From contig JAUCBJ010006684.1 of assembly GCA_032718475.1 (NCBI GenBank), positions 1 through 37,121 of the forward strand: a DNA stretch of 37,121 nt, in the 5' to 3' direction. Shown here piece after piece: positions 1-11,397 of this stretch (position 1 is the first letter of the stretch; each line of letters opens with the position of its first letter). The position numbers and the translations under genes were made by a program. Source of the stretch: Nemertoderma westbladi (Eukaryota > Xenacoelomorpha > Nemertodermatida > Nemertodermatidae). A model generated the notes under the pieces. It was not told where the DNA came from. It saw nothing but the letters and a program-made list of their open reading frames with translations, and ran no database searches.

Positions 1-45
1 AATATAAAATAATAGAGTCACACGCCCACTCCGAACGATATTAAG

Positions 46-3000
46 ACTTGAGATACAACCTGGTACTGTTGTACACGCGCACATTATCCTATTAGCTTGA
101 GATACAACCTGGTACTGTTGTACACGCGCACATTATCCTATTAGCTTGAGATACAACCTGGTACTGTTGTACACGCGCACATTATCCTATTAGCTTGAGA
201 TACAACCTGGTACTGTTGTACACGCGCACATTATCCTATTAGCTTGAGATACAACCTGGTACTGTTGTACACGCTCATATTATCCTATTAGCTTGAGATA
301 CAACCTGGTACTGTTTTACACGCGCACATTATCCTATTAGCTTGAGATACAACCTGGTACTGTTGTACACGCGCATATTATCCTATTAGCTTGAGATACA
401 ACCTGGTACTGTTGTACACGCGCACATTATCATATTAGCTTGAGATACAACCTGGTACTGTTGTACACGCTCATATTATCCTATTAGCTTGAGATACAAC
501 CTGGTACTGTTGTACACGCGCATATTATCCTATTAGCTTGAGATACAACCTGGTACTGTTGTACACGCGCACATTATCATATTAGCTTGAGATACAACCT
601 GGTACTGTTGTACACGCTCATATTATCCTATTAGGTTGAGATACAACCTGGTACTGTTGTACACGCGCACATTATCCTATTAGCTTGAAATACAACCTGG
701 TACTGTTGTACACGCGCATATTATCCTATTAGCTTGAGATACAACCTGGTACTGTTGTACACGCGCACATTATTATATTAGCTTGAGATACAACCTGGTA
801 TTGTTGTACACGCGCACATTATCATATTAGCTTGAGATACAACCTGGTACTGTTGTACACGCTCATATTATCCTATTAGCTTGAGATACAACCTGGTACT
901 GTTGTACACGCGCACATTATCCTATTAGCTTGAGATACAACCTGGTACTGTTGTACACGCGCATATTATCCTATTAGCTTGAGATACAACCTGGTACTGT
1001 TGTACACGCGCACATTATCATATTAGCTTGAGATACAACCTGGTACTGTTGTACACGCGCACATTATCCTATTAGCTTGAGATACAACCTGGTACTGTTG
1101 TACACGCGCACATTATCATATTAGCTTGAGATACAACCTGGTACTGTTGTACACGCGCACATTATCCTATTAGCTTGAGATACAACCTGGTACTGTTGTA
1201 CACGCGCACATTATCCTATTAGCTTGAGATACAACCTGGTACTGTTGTACACGCGCATATTATCCTATTAGCTTGAGATACAACCTGGTACTGTTGTACA
1301 CGCGCACATTATCATATTAGCTTGAGATACAACCTGGTACTGTTGTACACGCTCATATTATCCTATTAGCTTGAGATACAACCTGGTACTGTTGTACACG
1401 CGCATATTATCCTATTAGCTTGAGATACAACCTGGTACTGTTGTACACGCGCACATTATCATATTAGCTTGAGATACAACCTGGTACTGTTGTACACGCT
1501 CATATTATCCTATTAGCTTGAGATACAACCTGGTACTGTTGTACACGCGCACATTATCCTATTAGCTTGAGATACAACCTGGTACTGTTGTACACGCTCA
1601 TATTATCCTATTAGCTTGAGATACAACCTGGTACTGTTGTACACGCGCATATTATCCTATTAGCTTGAGATACAACCTGGTACTGTTGTACACGCGCACA
1701 TTATCCTATTAGCTTGAGATACAACCTGGTACTGTTGTACACGCTCATATTATCCTATTAGCTTGAGATACAACCTGGTACTGTTGTACACGCGCACATT
1801 ATCCTATTAGCTTGAGATACAACCTGGTACTGTTGTAAACGCTCATATTATGATATTAGCTTGAGATACAATCTGGTACTGTTGTACACGCGCACATTAT
1901 CCTATTAGCTTGAGATACAACCTGGTACTGTTGTACACGCGCACATTATCCTATTAGCTTGAGATACAACCTGGTACTGTTGTACACGCGCTCATTATCC
2001 TATTAGCTCGAGATACAACCTGGTACTGTTGTACACGCTCACATTATCCTATTAGCTTGAGATACAACCTGGTACTGTTGTACACGCGCACATTATCCTA
2101 TTAGCTTGAGATACAACCTGGTACTGTTGTACACGCGCACATTATCCTATTAGCTTGAGATACAACCTGGTACTGTTGTACACGCGCACATTATCCTATT
2201 AGCTTGAGATACAACCTGGTACTGTTGTACACGCGCACATTATCCTATTAGCTTGAGATACAACCTGGTACTGTTGTAAACACTCATATTATGATATTAG
2301 CTTGAGATACAACCTGGTACTGTTGTACACGCGCACATTATCCTATTAGCTTGAGATACAACCTGGTACTGTTGTACACGCGCACATTATCCTATTAGCT
2401 TGAGATACAACCTGGTACTGTTGTACACGCGCACATTATCCTATTAGCTTGAGATACAACCTGGTACTGTTGTACACGCGCACATTATCCTATTAGCTTG
2501 AGATACAACCTGGTACTGTTGTACACGCGCACATTATCATATTAGCTTGAGATACAACCTGGTACTGTTGTACACGCTCATATTATCCTATTAGCTTGAG
2601 ATACAACCTGGTACTGTTGTACACGCGCATATTATCCTATTAGCTTGAGATACAACCTGGTACTGTTGTACACGCGCACATTATCCTATTAGCTTGAGAT
2701 ACAACCTGGTACTGTTTTAAACGCTCATATTATCCTATTAGCTTGAGATACAACCTGGTACTGTTGTACACGCGCACATTATCCTATTAGCTTGAGATAC
2801 AACCTGGTACTGTTGTAAACGCTCATATTATGATATTAGCTTGAGATACAACCTGGTACTGTTGTACACGCGCACATTATCCTATTAGCTTGAAATACAA
2901 CCTGGTACTGTTGTACACGCGCACATTATCCTATTAGCTTGAGATACAACCTGGTACTGTTGTACACGCGCACATTATCCTATTAGCTCGAGATACAACC

Positions 3001-5236
3001 TGGTACTGTTGTACACGCTCACATTATCCTATTAGCTTGAGATACAACCTGGTACTGTTGTACACGCGCACATTATCCTATTAGCTTGAGATACAACCTG
3101 GTACTGTTGTACACGCGCACATTATCCTATTAGCTTGAGATACAACCTGGTACTGTTGTACACGCGCACATTATCCTATTAGCTTGAGATACAACCTGGT
3201 ACTGTTGTACACGCGCACATTATCCTATTAGCTTGAGATACAACCTGGTACTGTTGTACACGCGCACATTATCCTATTAGCTTGAGATACAACCTGGTAC
3301 TGTTGTACACGCTCATATTATCCTATTAGCTTGAGATACAACCTGGTACTGTTTTACACGCGCACATTATCCTATTAGCTTGAGATACAACCTGGTACTG
3401 TTGTACACGCGCATATTATCCTATTAGCTTGAGATACAACCTGGTACTGTTGTACACGCGCACATTATCATATTAGCTTGAGATACAACCCGGTACTGTT
3501 GTACACGCTCATATTATCCTATTAGCTTGAGATACAACCTGGTACTGTTGTACACGCGCATATTATCCTATTAGCTTGAGATACAACCTGGTACTGTTGT
3601 ACACGCGCACATTATCATATTAGCTTGAGATACAACCTGGTACTGTTGTACACGCTCATATTATCCTATTAGGTTGAGATACAACCTGGTACTGTTGTAC
3701 ACGCGCACATTATCCTATTAGCTTGAGATACAACCTGGTACTGTTGTACACGCGCATATTATCCTATTAGCTTGAGATACAACCTGGTACTGTTGTACAC
3801 GCGCACATTATTATATTAGCTTGAGATACAACCTGGTATTGTTGTACACGCGCACATTATCATATTAGCTTGAGATACAACCTGGTACTGTTGTACACGC
3901 TCATATTATCCTATTAGCTTGAGATACAACCTGGTACTGTTGTACACGCGCACATTATCCTATTAGCTTGAGATACAACCTGGTACTGTTGTACACGCGC
4001 ATATTATCCTATTAGCTTGAGATACAACCTGGTACTGTTGTACACGCGCACATTATCATATTAGCTTGAGATACAACCTGGTACTGTTGTACACGCGCAC
4101 ATTATCCTATTAGCTTGAGATACAACCTGGTACTGTTGTACACGCGCACATTATCATATTAGCTTGAGATACAACCTGGTACTGTTGTACACGCGCACAT
4201 TATCCTATTAGCTTGAGATACAACCTGGTACTGTTGTACACGCGCACATTATCCTATTAGCTTGAGATACAACCTGGTACTGTTGTACACGCGCATATTA
4301 TCCTATTAGCTTGAGATACAACCTGGTACTGTTGTACACGCGCACATTATCATATTAGCTTGAGATACAACCTGGTACTGTTGTACACGCTCATATTATC
4401 CTATTAGCTTGAGATACAACCTGGTACTGTTGTACACGCGCATATTATCCTATTAGCTTGAGATACAACCTGGTACTGTTGTACACGCGCACATTATCAT
4501 ATTAGCTTGAGATACAACCTGGTACTGTTGTACACGCTCATATTATCCTATTAGCTTGAGATACAACCTGGTACTGTTGTACACGCGCACATTATCCTAT
4601 TAGCTTGAGATACAACCTGGTACTGTTGTACACGCGCACATTATCCTATTAGCTTGAGATACAACCTGGTACTGTTGTACACGCGCACATTATCCTATTA
4701 GCTTGAGATACAACCTGGTACTGTTGTACACGCGCACATTATCCTATTAGCTTGAGATACAACCTGGTACTGTTGTACACGCGCACATTATCCTATTAGC
4801 TTGAGATACAACCTGGTACTGTTGTAAACGCTCATATTATCCTATTAGCTTGAGATACAACCTGGTACTGTTGTACACGCGCACATTATCCTATTAGCTT
4901 GAGATACAACCTGGTACTGTTGTAAACGCTCATATTATGATATTAGCTTGAGATACAACCTGGTACTGTTGTACACGCGCACATTATCCTATTAGCTTGA
5001 GATACAACCTGGTACTGTTGTACACGCGCTCATTATCCTATTAGCTCGAGATACAACCTGGTACTGTTGTACACGCTCACATTATCATATTAGCTTGAGA
5101 TACAACCTGGTACTGTTGTACACGCGCACATTATCCTATTAGCTTGAGATACAACCTGGTACTGTTGTACACGCGCACATTATCCTATTAACTTGAGATA
5201 CAACCTGGTATTATTATTATACTCGCGCACATAAGC
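46..5236. repeat. 49-bp satellite array, left block (about 105 copies)
   Basis: Direct reading shows a head-to-tail 49-bp unit that starts around TTGAGATACAACC, runs through GGTACTGTTGTACACGC and ends in ATTATCCTATTAG. Each unit contains a dyad, TACAAC-CTGGTACT-GTTGTA (6-bp arms, 8-nt centre). Variants recur: GCGCACATT, GCTCATATT, GCGCATATT, ATCATATT for ATCCTATT, and GTAAACGCTCATATTATGATATT. Units follow one another without unique spacers, so this is a satellite and not a CRISPR array. Clean copies stop at 5210. A diverged copy carrying a TTA run seems to continue to about 5236. No coding potential was seen. Confidence 0.97.
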
Positions 5237-5542
5237 GCAAACCAGGCTAGCTGGCATTTATTAGTAAAATTGTGACGATTATACAATTATGCCGATTACA
5301 CTATTATAAAATCATAGTAAACGAACAGGATCAACATCACTACTAAATTATTAAATAAAATATAAGTCAATAGTTGGCTAAAAATAAAGCTTAAAAATGG
5401 CACCAGTGATTATACAATCAATGTTGGGTAGGGTTAGTATAGCATAGGGACGACACGTTATAATTAACATTAATCAAATCGATATAGTTATATATAAGTA
5501 TGTATACGGTTCGAATTAAGAGTATGCAATAAAGGAACAAAC

Positions 5543-8500
5543 TTAAAATCCGTAAAATTGTAGTATTCTATTATGTTTAGTTTTAAAAGTTACTCCGTGC
5601 AGATCGTAGCAATTCTTTACAAAATTAGCACAGATTATGTCGTCAAGCGAGCTATTGCCAGTTTGAAGTCCTGTCAAAAGTGCACGTTTGTCATATTCAC
5701 ATGTTAGTATAGACCACATGGAAGGGATTTGGTGAGTTTCCTTTGCTCGTCTGTAGGTGCTCATAAGGCCCCTGTATAACGTGCGGGATATCGCATTATC
5801 CAAAGCAATGTACCGGAAGCTAGTTTGTAAGGTGAATATAGGGCATCTAAGTATTTGCAATAATGTTGACACGGCGCCACGATAGGCCATGGTGCTGAGA
5901 GGCAAAATATTCAGGAGTTCGTATAATGTGTCGTTGTTTATATATACTCCAACATGCAGAAGTCGGCGTAGAGCCTGTCTATATGCTGAATCGATACGAG
6001 ATATGTCATTCTTGCTCAGGTTACCAATCGTATACTTCAGCTTGTATGTCAAGCTTGGGATTACAAGTGACTTCCAGAGATATGATAATGTTTCGGTATC
6101 TAACCATTGCGATGTCCACCCTTTCTGTTGAAAAATTCCTCCCATTTTCCATATATGCTGAGTGCACTCTGCGGCAGCGTGTGCGCTAGTTTTGTTGGAA
6201 GAAAGAGTGTAGCCCAGGAACTCGATTGTCTGACTTTCCGGTATTAGCTGCCCATTAATATTGAGGAAACACGGTATGTAAGTGTTGTTGTTAGCTTCGC
6301 TCTACATCCAGTGACATTTAGACGGCTCGAACATTAGTTGTAACTTATCGAGCCCCATGTTCAGTATATTTGACATGAGTTCTATTTCCTGTATTGTAGT
6401 GGCTAAAAGAAAAACATCATCAGCATACATTATGCAGCCGAACCAGATATCGTTGATCATGCACCCCAGTCCGGATTCAGTTAGCGACTGCATGACGCTG
6501 ATGGTGTAAAGATTAAATAAGCATGGTGACAGTAATGATCCTTGCATGATCCCTCTAGGCATATTTATGCCAACCACATCTATCAGATTTCCAAACTTGA
6601 GGTACACCATGGCGATGCTGTAATAATGAACCAGTAGACGGCAAATGAATGGGTTTATAATTCCTGATAACTTCTCGAAGAGAACTGCGTGGTCAACTTC
6701 GTCAAAAGCGGATTTGATATCAAGTTGGCACATATACAGACCTGATCCTAGTTCACTAAAGTGTTGTATACATTCCAGTATCAAACCGATGGCAGCCTCG
6801 CATCCCACATGTTCTTTATATGCTAACTGATAGTCGTTTCTTGGAAGGATATTCTCAAGGAAGCCCTTGTATATTATACGCTCGAGTACCTTTGCTAATA
6901 GGCATATGCTGGCAATCGGTCTATAAGAGTTAGTTCTCATGGGATCCTTCCTCTTCCCTTTGAATAGACTTGTTATGATAGTTGCTCCAAAAACATCGGG
7001 CACCATGCCAATACGTATACTTGCATTGTACATATTTGCTAACAGGTGACACATAGTCTCGGGGTTGGCGGATAAAAGGTGCTCCACTGTTATAGAATTG
7101 AGGTCTGGCGACTTCCCTACCGATAACGATAGAATAGATTTCCTTATAGTTTCTTCAGATATGGTAGGCATAGTAGTATTCTTGCATTGTCTGTCCAAAT
7201 TATCGGTGATATTGGTAGTACTAGTAACGTTTCTTGTGATTCTGTCCCTATATGACTGACGTATTTGTTCCTGAATCTGAGTTGGTGGTGTACTTGAAGT
7301 TCCCTTGTTTGAAAATTTACGCCAGAAACCCTTTGGGTTGCACTTCAGCTTGTGAGTTACTTCACCGACCGATCTTGCAACGTGTGTCTTCATAAGTGCA
7401 TTTTTTAGTTGTCGTACTCCGCGTTTGGACTGTTTGAAGGCGATCCCCACCTCATCGTTAGGATCTTTCCCATTATTGACCCATAGGTTGTACAGGCTGC
7501 GGGTGGTTCGGCATCGCTCCGAAAGAGTAGCTGAGCGTATTCTATAATTTTTGGTTGTCCTTTTCTTTTTTATTACATTAATAGATTCAAGTGCTGATTT
7601 GTGTAACGCAGAGTTAATGTTGTTGGCAAGAGTATTGAGGTCGTCTATGGTGTCGATAGCGAGTAATGCCATCCCCTCAAGGTGATTATCTAAGGTTCGA
7701 TAGTACTGGTCTTTCTGTTTTTTGGATGCGCTTCTCCAGTTAAATCGTATAGGCGTCTGTTTTGTAGCAGTTTGTTCCACCAACCCTTCCTTTGCAACGT
7801 CACAGTTGATTGAAATCACGATTGGTAGATGATCAGAAAAATTTTCTGCTTCGTCATGTTCTATGATGTATCCCCCTATGACTTTAAATGGACCATTGAT
7901 AGGCATCACAATGTGGTCGATATAACTCCGATGACCACCCCCAATATAAGTATATGCTGGTCCTGCCACGTTGTCAAGTGTGTCTATAGCTGTAAGATTG
8001 TGGTTGAGTAGGAAGTTGTTCAGAATGAGACCGCGGTCTGTTGCATTGGGTCTGTGAAATCGTGGTCCTTGTTCAGACCCTAAGTCCGCGTTAGCATCCA
8101 TCATAATGATAGGGATTGCCACTGGGTACATGGCGATTAAAGCAGTAAGGCGACCAAGATGCTCATTATAACTTTGAATGTTTTTGTTAGAGTCTGGAGC
8201 ATAGCCTGAAAGTAGAAGAACGCGAACATTGCCAGTGTCACCAATTATTCCAACAATGTCGTCCCCAGAAGCGACTTTGGCCCAGTTACATACTTTACCT
8301 CTGCGGAATGCCAAGGCTACCCCTCCAGCGCCTCTAACCCTATTAGGGTTATTCATTAAATCGCTGGTGGAGTATACGAGCTCGAAGTTTTCATTGAATG
8401 ATTTCTTAGCTACATGATCAAGCTCTATAGCATCCATCCAGTGCTCCTGAATTCCAATGACATCGCATACTTCAAGCAGTTTGTATATCTGATCGATGCT

Positions 8501-8713
8501 ACTCGAGTACCCGTGGCAGTTAAAGGATCCTAATGTAAGTCTTACTTTAGAAGATTTATAATCCGTGTTGCTAGTACCAGTGTTCTTATTCGCTGCAGAG
8601 TCCACCTTTGGAGATGGAATGTCCTTTGGAGATGTCTTGGCTTGATGTTCTGTGAGGGTGGGGCCAGTGCAGTTTTCTGTATATTTGGTTATTTTGGTAT
8701 TTGCGACTGGCAT
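5543..8713 (-). pseudogene. LINE ORF2, AP-endonuclease and reverse transcriptase, one in-frame TAG
   Basis: The first part (8713 to 6305) encodes 803 residues. The APE endonuclease spans about 58-300, with FNCHG (N65), IQEHW (E90), DANADLG (D206, N208), SYIDH (D266) and SDHLP (D294, H295). A linker follows, then RT: NSYRPIA (595-601), QLDIKSAFDEVDH (first catalytic Asp D665), GIMQGSLLSP (721-730) and YADD (763-766). A TAG at 6302-6304 then interrupts the frame. The same frame stays open for 252 more codons to the stop at 5543, including the RT thumb motif FLGY at about 6220 and a C-terminal region with SLVIPSLTYKL. All catalytic residues I can recognise are present. The stop removes the thumb and C-terminus unless TAG is read through. 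RNase H is absent. The ATG at 8711-8713 is the first in frame. Confidence 0.9.
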
Positions 8714-8729
8714 ATCCTTGAATCCATTG

Positions 8730-10076
8730 TTAAAAATGAGACCTGTTAAGTGGATTCCTCGTCAGATAGTAATCCTGTGCGATTTGGTAGTGTTTCATGT
8801 AATCTCGCTTGTGTTGTCTTGTGTCTGCTTTGGAGTTTTCCTGCCTGTTAAGATCATGCGTGATTGCACTGTAGCATCTCAAGTCACTTGGTGCTCTGTA
8901 GTTATGTTTTCTTGATTTCTCATGAAAACTACGGGAGTGATCATCTATAGAAGATTCTTTGGAGGCATCTGGGGAGCTATGCTGTTCCTTATGGTTTAGT
9001 GCAGAACTGTTGTCAGATTGCTTTCTTGAACGTCGTCCTTGCCAGTCATTAGTTGCATGTCTATCTGGGTTTGTGACCCATTCTTTACATACAATCCCAG
9101 AAGGCCAGAATGCATTGTGCATAAGAGTATCTTTAAGGTTAGCGTCAGTAGTAAGGCGAACGCTTTTCCCATCTCCATGTAGGCGAGTTGTGATTCGATG
9201 CACAGCAATTTTCCTTTCGATAAGGAAGTTTACTACATCATCCTCGGTGTTGTTCTTATTAATGCCAGAAATAAAGAGTTGTACTCTGAGGCGTGATTCG
9301 GCGCACATCAATGGAACTCCACATCTTTCAGAATTGATTAAGTTGTCCTCTCCCTTGCAATTATTTCCCGAGTTCACTGCAATTCTTTTGGTAATCCTCT
9401 TTGGTTGATGTTGAACGACATGCTGTTGCTGCTTATCTTTACGGACAGTAGTGTGTCTGCTGGTAGTGTCTGACATTGTGTTATCGGTATCGAAATTACT
9501 TAGTAGGTGATAAGGGTTGGGGCCAATGATTGTACCGCCCATGTCCCTTTGCCGTGGCGGTTGTTTTGCTACATGTTTGTTCCTCGGCATACTGAATGAA
9601 GTACTATAATCCTTCGATTGCTGGCTACTGCGCTCATCCTGGAATTTTACTTCATGTAAAGTTGATTCGGGTGAAGAAAAAGTTCCTGGTAAGTCGTCAT
9701 CATCATTAATTGAGTCTATTATCAGCCAGTCGGATTCCGTATCATTACTTGGGGTCAGGGTGCATTGCGTGCCTATGGCAGAGTTGCCCTGTTTCCTGGT
9801 TGAAATGATATTCCGAAACTTTTCCTCCAGTACAATCCGGGAGTTACGCTCATGATTTAAATCTTGTTCTATTGTCTTATTTTGCTCTTTTAGTTTGTCG
9901 TTATTGGTTTCGAGTAGGCAGATGCGTGATTGTAGGGATGCGATAGCAGTTATGAAGTCATTTCTCAGAAGCCGTATGTTGTCCTGTTCATTTTTGTCCA
10001 GTTTGATATTATCTGTTGTATACATCCTCTTGCGGCATTGGTTTGAAAGGACCTTTTCTCGAATAGCTAAGAGCAT
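8730..10076 (-). CDS. LINE ORF1, coiled coil plus RRM-like domain
   Basis: This is a 448-residue protein. Residues about 27-95 form a heptad-rich helix (RICLLETNNDKLKEQNKTIE), suitable for ORF1 oligomerisation. A low-complexity, charged middle follows. Residues about 264-335 resemble the RRM-like fold of many animal LINE ORF1 proteins: VQLFISGINKNNTEDDV at the first strand and helix, then KSVRLTT, and an ending WPSGIVCKEWV. The C-terminus is basic and rich in H, K, R and S, suited to RNA binding. The likely role is to coat the element's RNA. The ATG at 10074-10076 is the first in the frame after the upstream TGA, but the open stretch before it (ending ELATDVYE) reads like protein, so the true start may be upstream through a frameshift. 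The TAA stop is 16 nt before ORF2, in a different frame. Confidence 0.85.
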   Translation of the reverse strand: MLLAIREKVLSNQCRKRMYTTDNIKLDKNEQDNIRLLRNDFITAIASLQSRICLLETNNDKLKEQNKTIEQDLNHERNSRIVLEEKFRNIISTRKQGNSAIGTQCTLTPSNDTESDWLIIDSINDDDDLPGTFSSPESTLHEVKFQDERSSQQSKDYSTSFSMPRNKHVAKQPPRQRDMGGTIIGPNPYHLLSNFDTDNTMSDTTSRHTTVRKDKQQQHVVQHQPKRITKRIAVNSGNNCKGEDNLINSERCGVPLMCAESRLRVQLFISGINKNNTEDDVVNFLIERKIAVHRITTRLHGDGKSVRLTTDANLKDTLMHNAFWPSGIVCKEWVTNPDRHATNDWQGRRSRKQSDNSSALNHKEQHSSPDASKESSIDDHSRSFHEKSRKHNYRAPSDLRCYSAITHDLNRQENSKADTRQHKRDYMKHYQIAQDYYLTRNPLNRSHF

Positions 10077-10093
10077 CTCATATACATCAGTGG

Positions 10094-10813
10094 CTAACTC
10101 CCTATGAGAGTTCCGTGGATAGAGCTGTAGTGACAGCTGCTGTCGTCCCAGATCATCGTCAGGTCGGGGGGTTCGTCCCGGATCATCCTCGGGTTGGCAA
10201 GTTCGTCCCGGATCATCCTCGGTTCAGAAGGTTTGTCCCGGATCATCGTCGGGTCGACAGGCTCGTCCCGGATCGACGTCGGGTCGGCAAGTACATCCCG
10301 GATAATCCTCGGTTCAGAAGGTTTGTCCCGGATCATCATCTGGTCGACAGGTTCGTCCCGGATCATCGTCAGGTCGGGGGGTTCGTCCCGGATCATCCTC
10401 GGGTTGGCAAGTTCGTCCCGGATCATCCTCGGTTCAGAAGGTTTGTCCCGGATCATCGTCGGGTCGACAGACTCATCCCGGATAATCGTCGGGTCGGAAA
10501 GTTCGTCCCGGATCATCCTCGGTTCAGAAGGTTTGTCCCGGATCATCGTCGGGTGGACAGGCTCATCCCGGATCATCGTCGGGTTGGCAAGTTCGTCCCG
10601 GATCATCGTCGGGTCGGGGGGTTCGTCCCAGATCATCCTCGGGTCTGCCAGTTCGTCCCGGATTGCTAAACTCCTCTCAGTGTGCCTTGAGACACTGCGC
10701 ATTACGCGCTCAGCACGGATTAGTAGTTCGCTGCGACTTCCCATTGTGGAGACGTGGTGTGCGGCCAACATCTTTTTAAGACGCACCGTTGTCAGCTTCC
10801 TAACGTTCTCCAT
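10094..10813 (-). CDS. LINE 5'-most ORF: SAP motif plus decapeptide repeats
   Basis: This is a 239-residue frame. Residues about 6-37 (KLTTVRLKKML..., then STMGSRSELLIRAE) match the SAP pattern: a helix with LKKxL, a turn with G, then a second helix SELLxRA. SAP motifs usually bind DNA, often AT-rich scaffold regions. Residues 52-221 are 17 decapeptides of the type RDEPVDPTMI, RDKPSEPRMI or RDELANPRMI, acidic and proline-rich, followed by 18 residues and a stop. The stop lies 17 nt before the ORF1 ATG. The ORF1 frame is open for 49 codons upstream of its ATG, to a TGA at 10224-10226, so it overlaps this frame by about 130 bp. The two could be one protein split by a -1 shift inside the repeats. 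I know of no standard LINE ORF with this architecture, but homology was not searched. Confidence 0.65.
   Translation of the reverse strand: MENVRKLTTVRLKKMLAAHHVSTMGSRSELLIRAERVMRSVSRHTERSLAIRDELADPRMIWDEPPDPTMIRDELANPTMIRDEPVHPTMIRDKPSEPRMIRDELSDPTIIRDESVDPTMIRDKPSEPRMIRDELANPRMIRDEPPDLTMIRDEPVDQMMIRDKPSEPRIIRDVLADPTSIRDEPVDPTMIRDKPSEPRMIRDELANPRMIRDEPPDLTMIWDDSSCHYSSIHGTLIGS
10151..10660. repeat. 30-bp coding minisatellite (17 units)
   Basis: Thirty-base units built around TCGTCCCGGATCATC (plus strand) repeat 17 times and encode ten residues each on the minus strand. Unit types recur in partial higher-order order: a five-unit run (KPSEP, ELANP, EPPDL, then W or EPVDQ) occurs twice. Because the unit is a multiple of three and lacks stops in several frames, long open frames on the plus strand (10115-10669, 10194-10847) are by-products. 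Confidence 0.93.
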
Positions 10814-10912
10814 GATAAACCATGCGAGTATGGTACGGTGCCGGTAGGCCTAAGGTACCCGGTAGTTACTGTACTGTTGGGAATCACCGGCCCTGGTGTC
10901 TTCACCATATAT

Positions 10913-10945
10913 CTGGGTGTAGACGGCTCTGTTCTACACCCCCAG
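10913..10945 (-). other. Hairpin in the LINE 5' leader
   Basis: CTGGGTGTAGA (10913-10923) is complementary to TCTACACCCCCAG (10933-10945) apart from two extra C, with a 9-nt loop. It lies about 100 nt upstream of the first LINE start codon and could structure the leader RNA. No function is implied by the sequence alone. Confidence 0.5.
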
Positions 10946-11081
10946 GGTCAGCTACCAACCACAATCCAGCAGTGGGTAGGTAACGGTATTATCAAAACAC
11001 AGTCAGACAGTGCTGAATTTCAGTTGTTTGGTTTCAGAGTTTAGTATGCTGTAGGCCTACTGCTTTTATGTAATAATAATA

Positions 11082-11397
11082 TGTTGTACACGCTCATATT
11101 ATCCTATTAGCTTGAGATACAACCTGGTACTGTTGTACACGCTCATATTATCCTATTAGCTTGAGATACAACCTGGTACTGTTGTACACGCGCATATTAT
11201 CCTATTAGCTTGAGATACAACCTGGTACTGTTGTACACGCGCACATTATCATATTAGCTTGAGATACAACCTGGTACTGTTGTAAACGCTCATATTATCC
11301 TATTAGCTTGAGATACAACCTGGTACTGTTGTACACGCTCATATTATCCTATTAGCTTGAGATACAACCTGGTACTGTTGTACACGCGCATATTATA
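11082..11397. repeat. 49-bp satellite array, right block (about 6.4 copies)
   Basis: The same 49-bp unit, same orientation, resumes at TGTTGTACACGC directly beyond the 5' end of the LINE and ends at ATTATACCG. The left block stops at GGTA and this block starts at TGTTG, so the two are halves of one array with about one base missing between them. This identifies the 5.87-kb interval between them as an insertion. Confidence 0.95.

Larger units (their letters stand above)
5211..11081 (-). mobile_element. Non-LTR retrotransposon (APE-type LINE) inserted in the satellite
   Basis: The element reads right to left. It has a 5' leader at about 10814-11081, a SAP/decapeptide frame (10094-10813), ORF1 (8730-10076), an endonuclease/RT ORF2 (5543-8713, one in-frame stop) and a 3' region of about 300 bp (5237-5542) that shows nothing else. 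Gaps of 17 and 16 nt separate the three frames. On the minus strand the 3' end is a short (ATA)n run, typical of LINE tails; the 5' end carries a similar TTA run. There are no LTRs. RNase H and CCHC knuckles were not seen. The left limit is uncertain (5211-5237), because satellite-like sequence may continue past the TTA run. APE plus RT with an RRM-like ORF1 fits CR1/Jockey/Tx1-type clades, but I cannot choose between them. The low level of damage suggests a fairly recent insertion. Confidence 0.9.

Noticed and set aside
46-5236. CRISPR array
   Set aside because: The 49-bp units abut with no unique spacers, and the surrounding genes are spliced and animal-like. It is a satellite.
10115-10847. 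Plus-strand repeat proteins opposite the LINE SAP frame
   Set aside because: They are by-products of the 30-bp coding minisatellite. The minus frame has the SAP motif and fits the LINE gene order.
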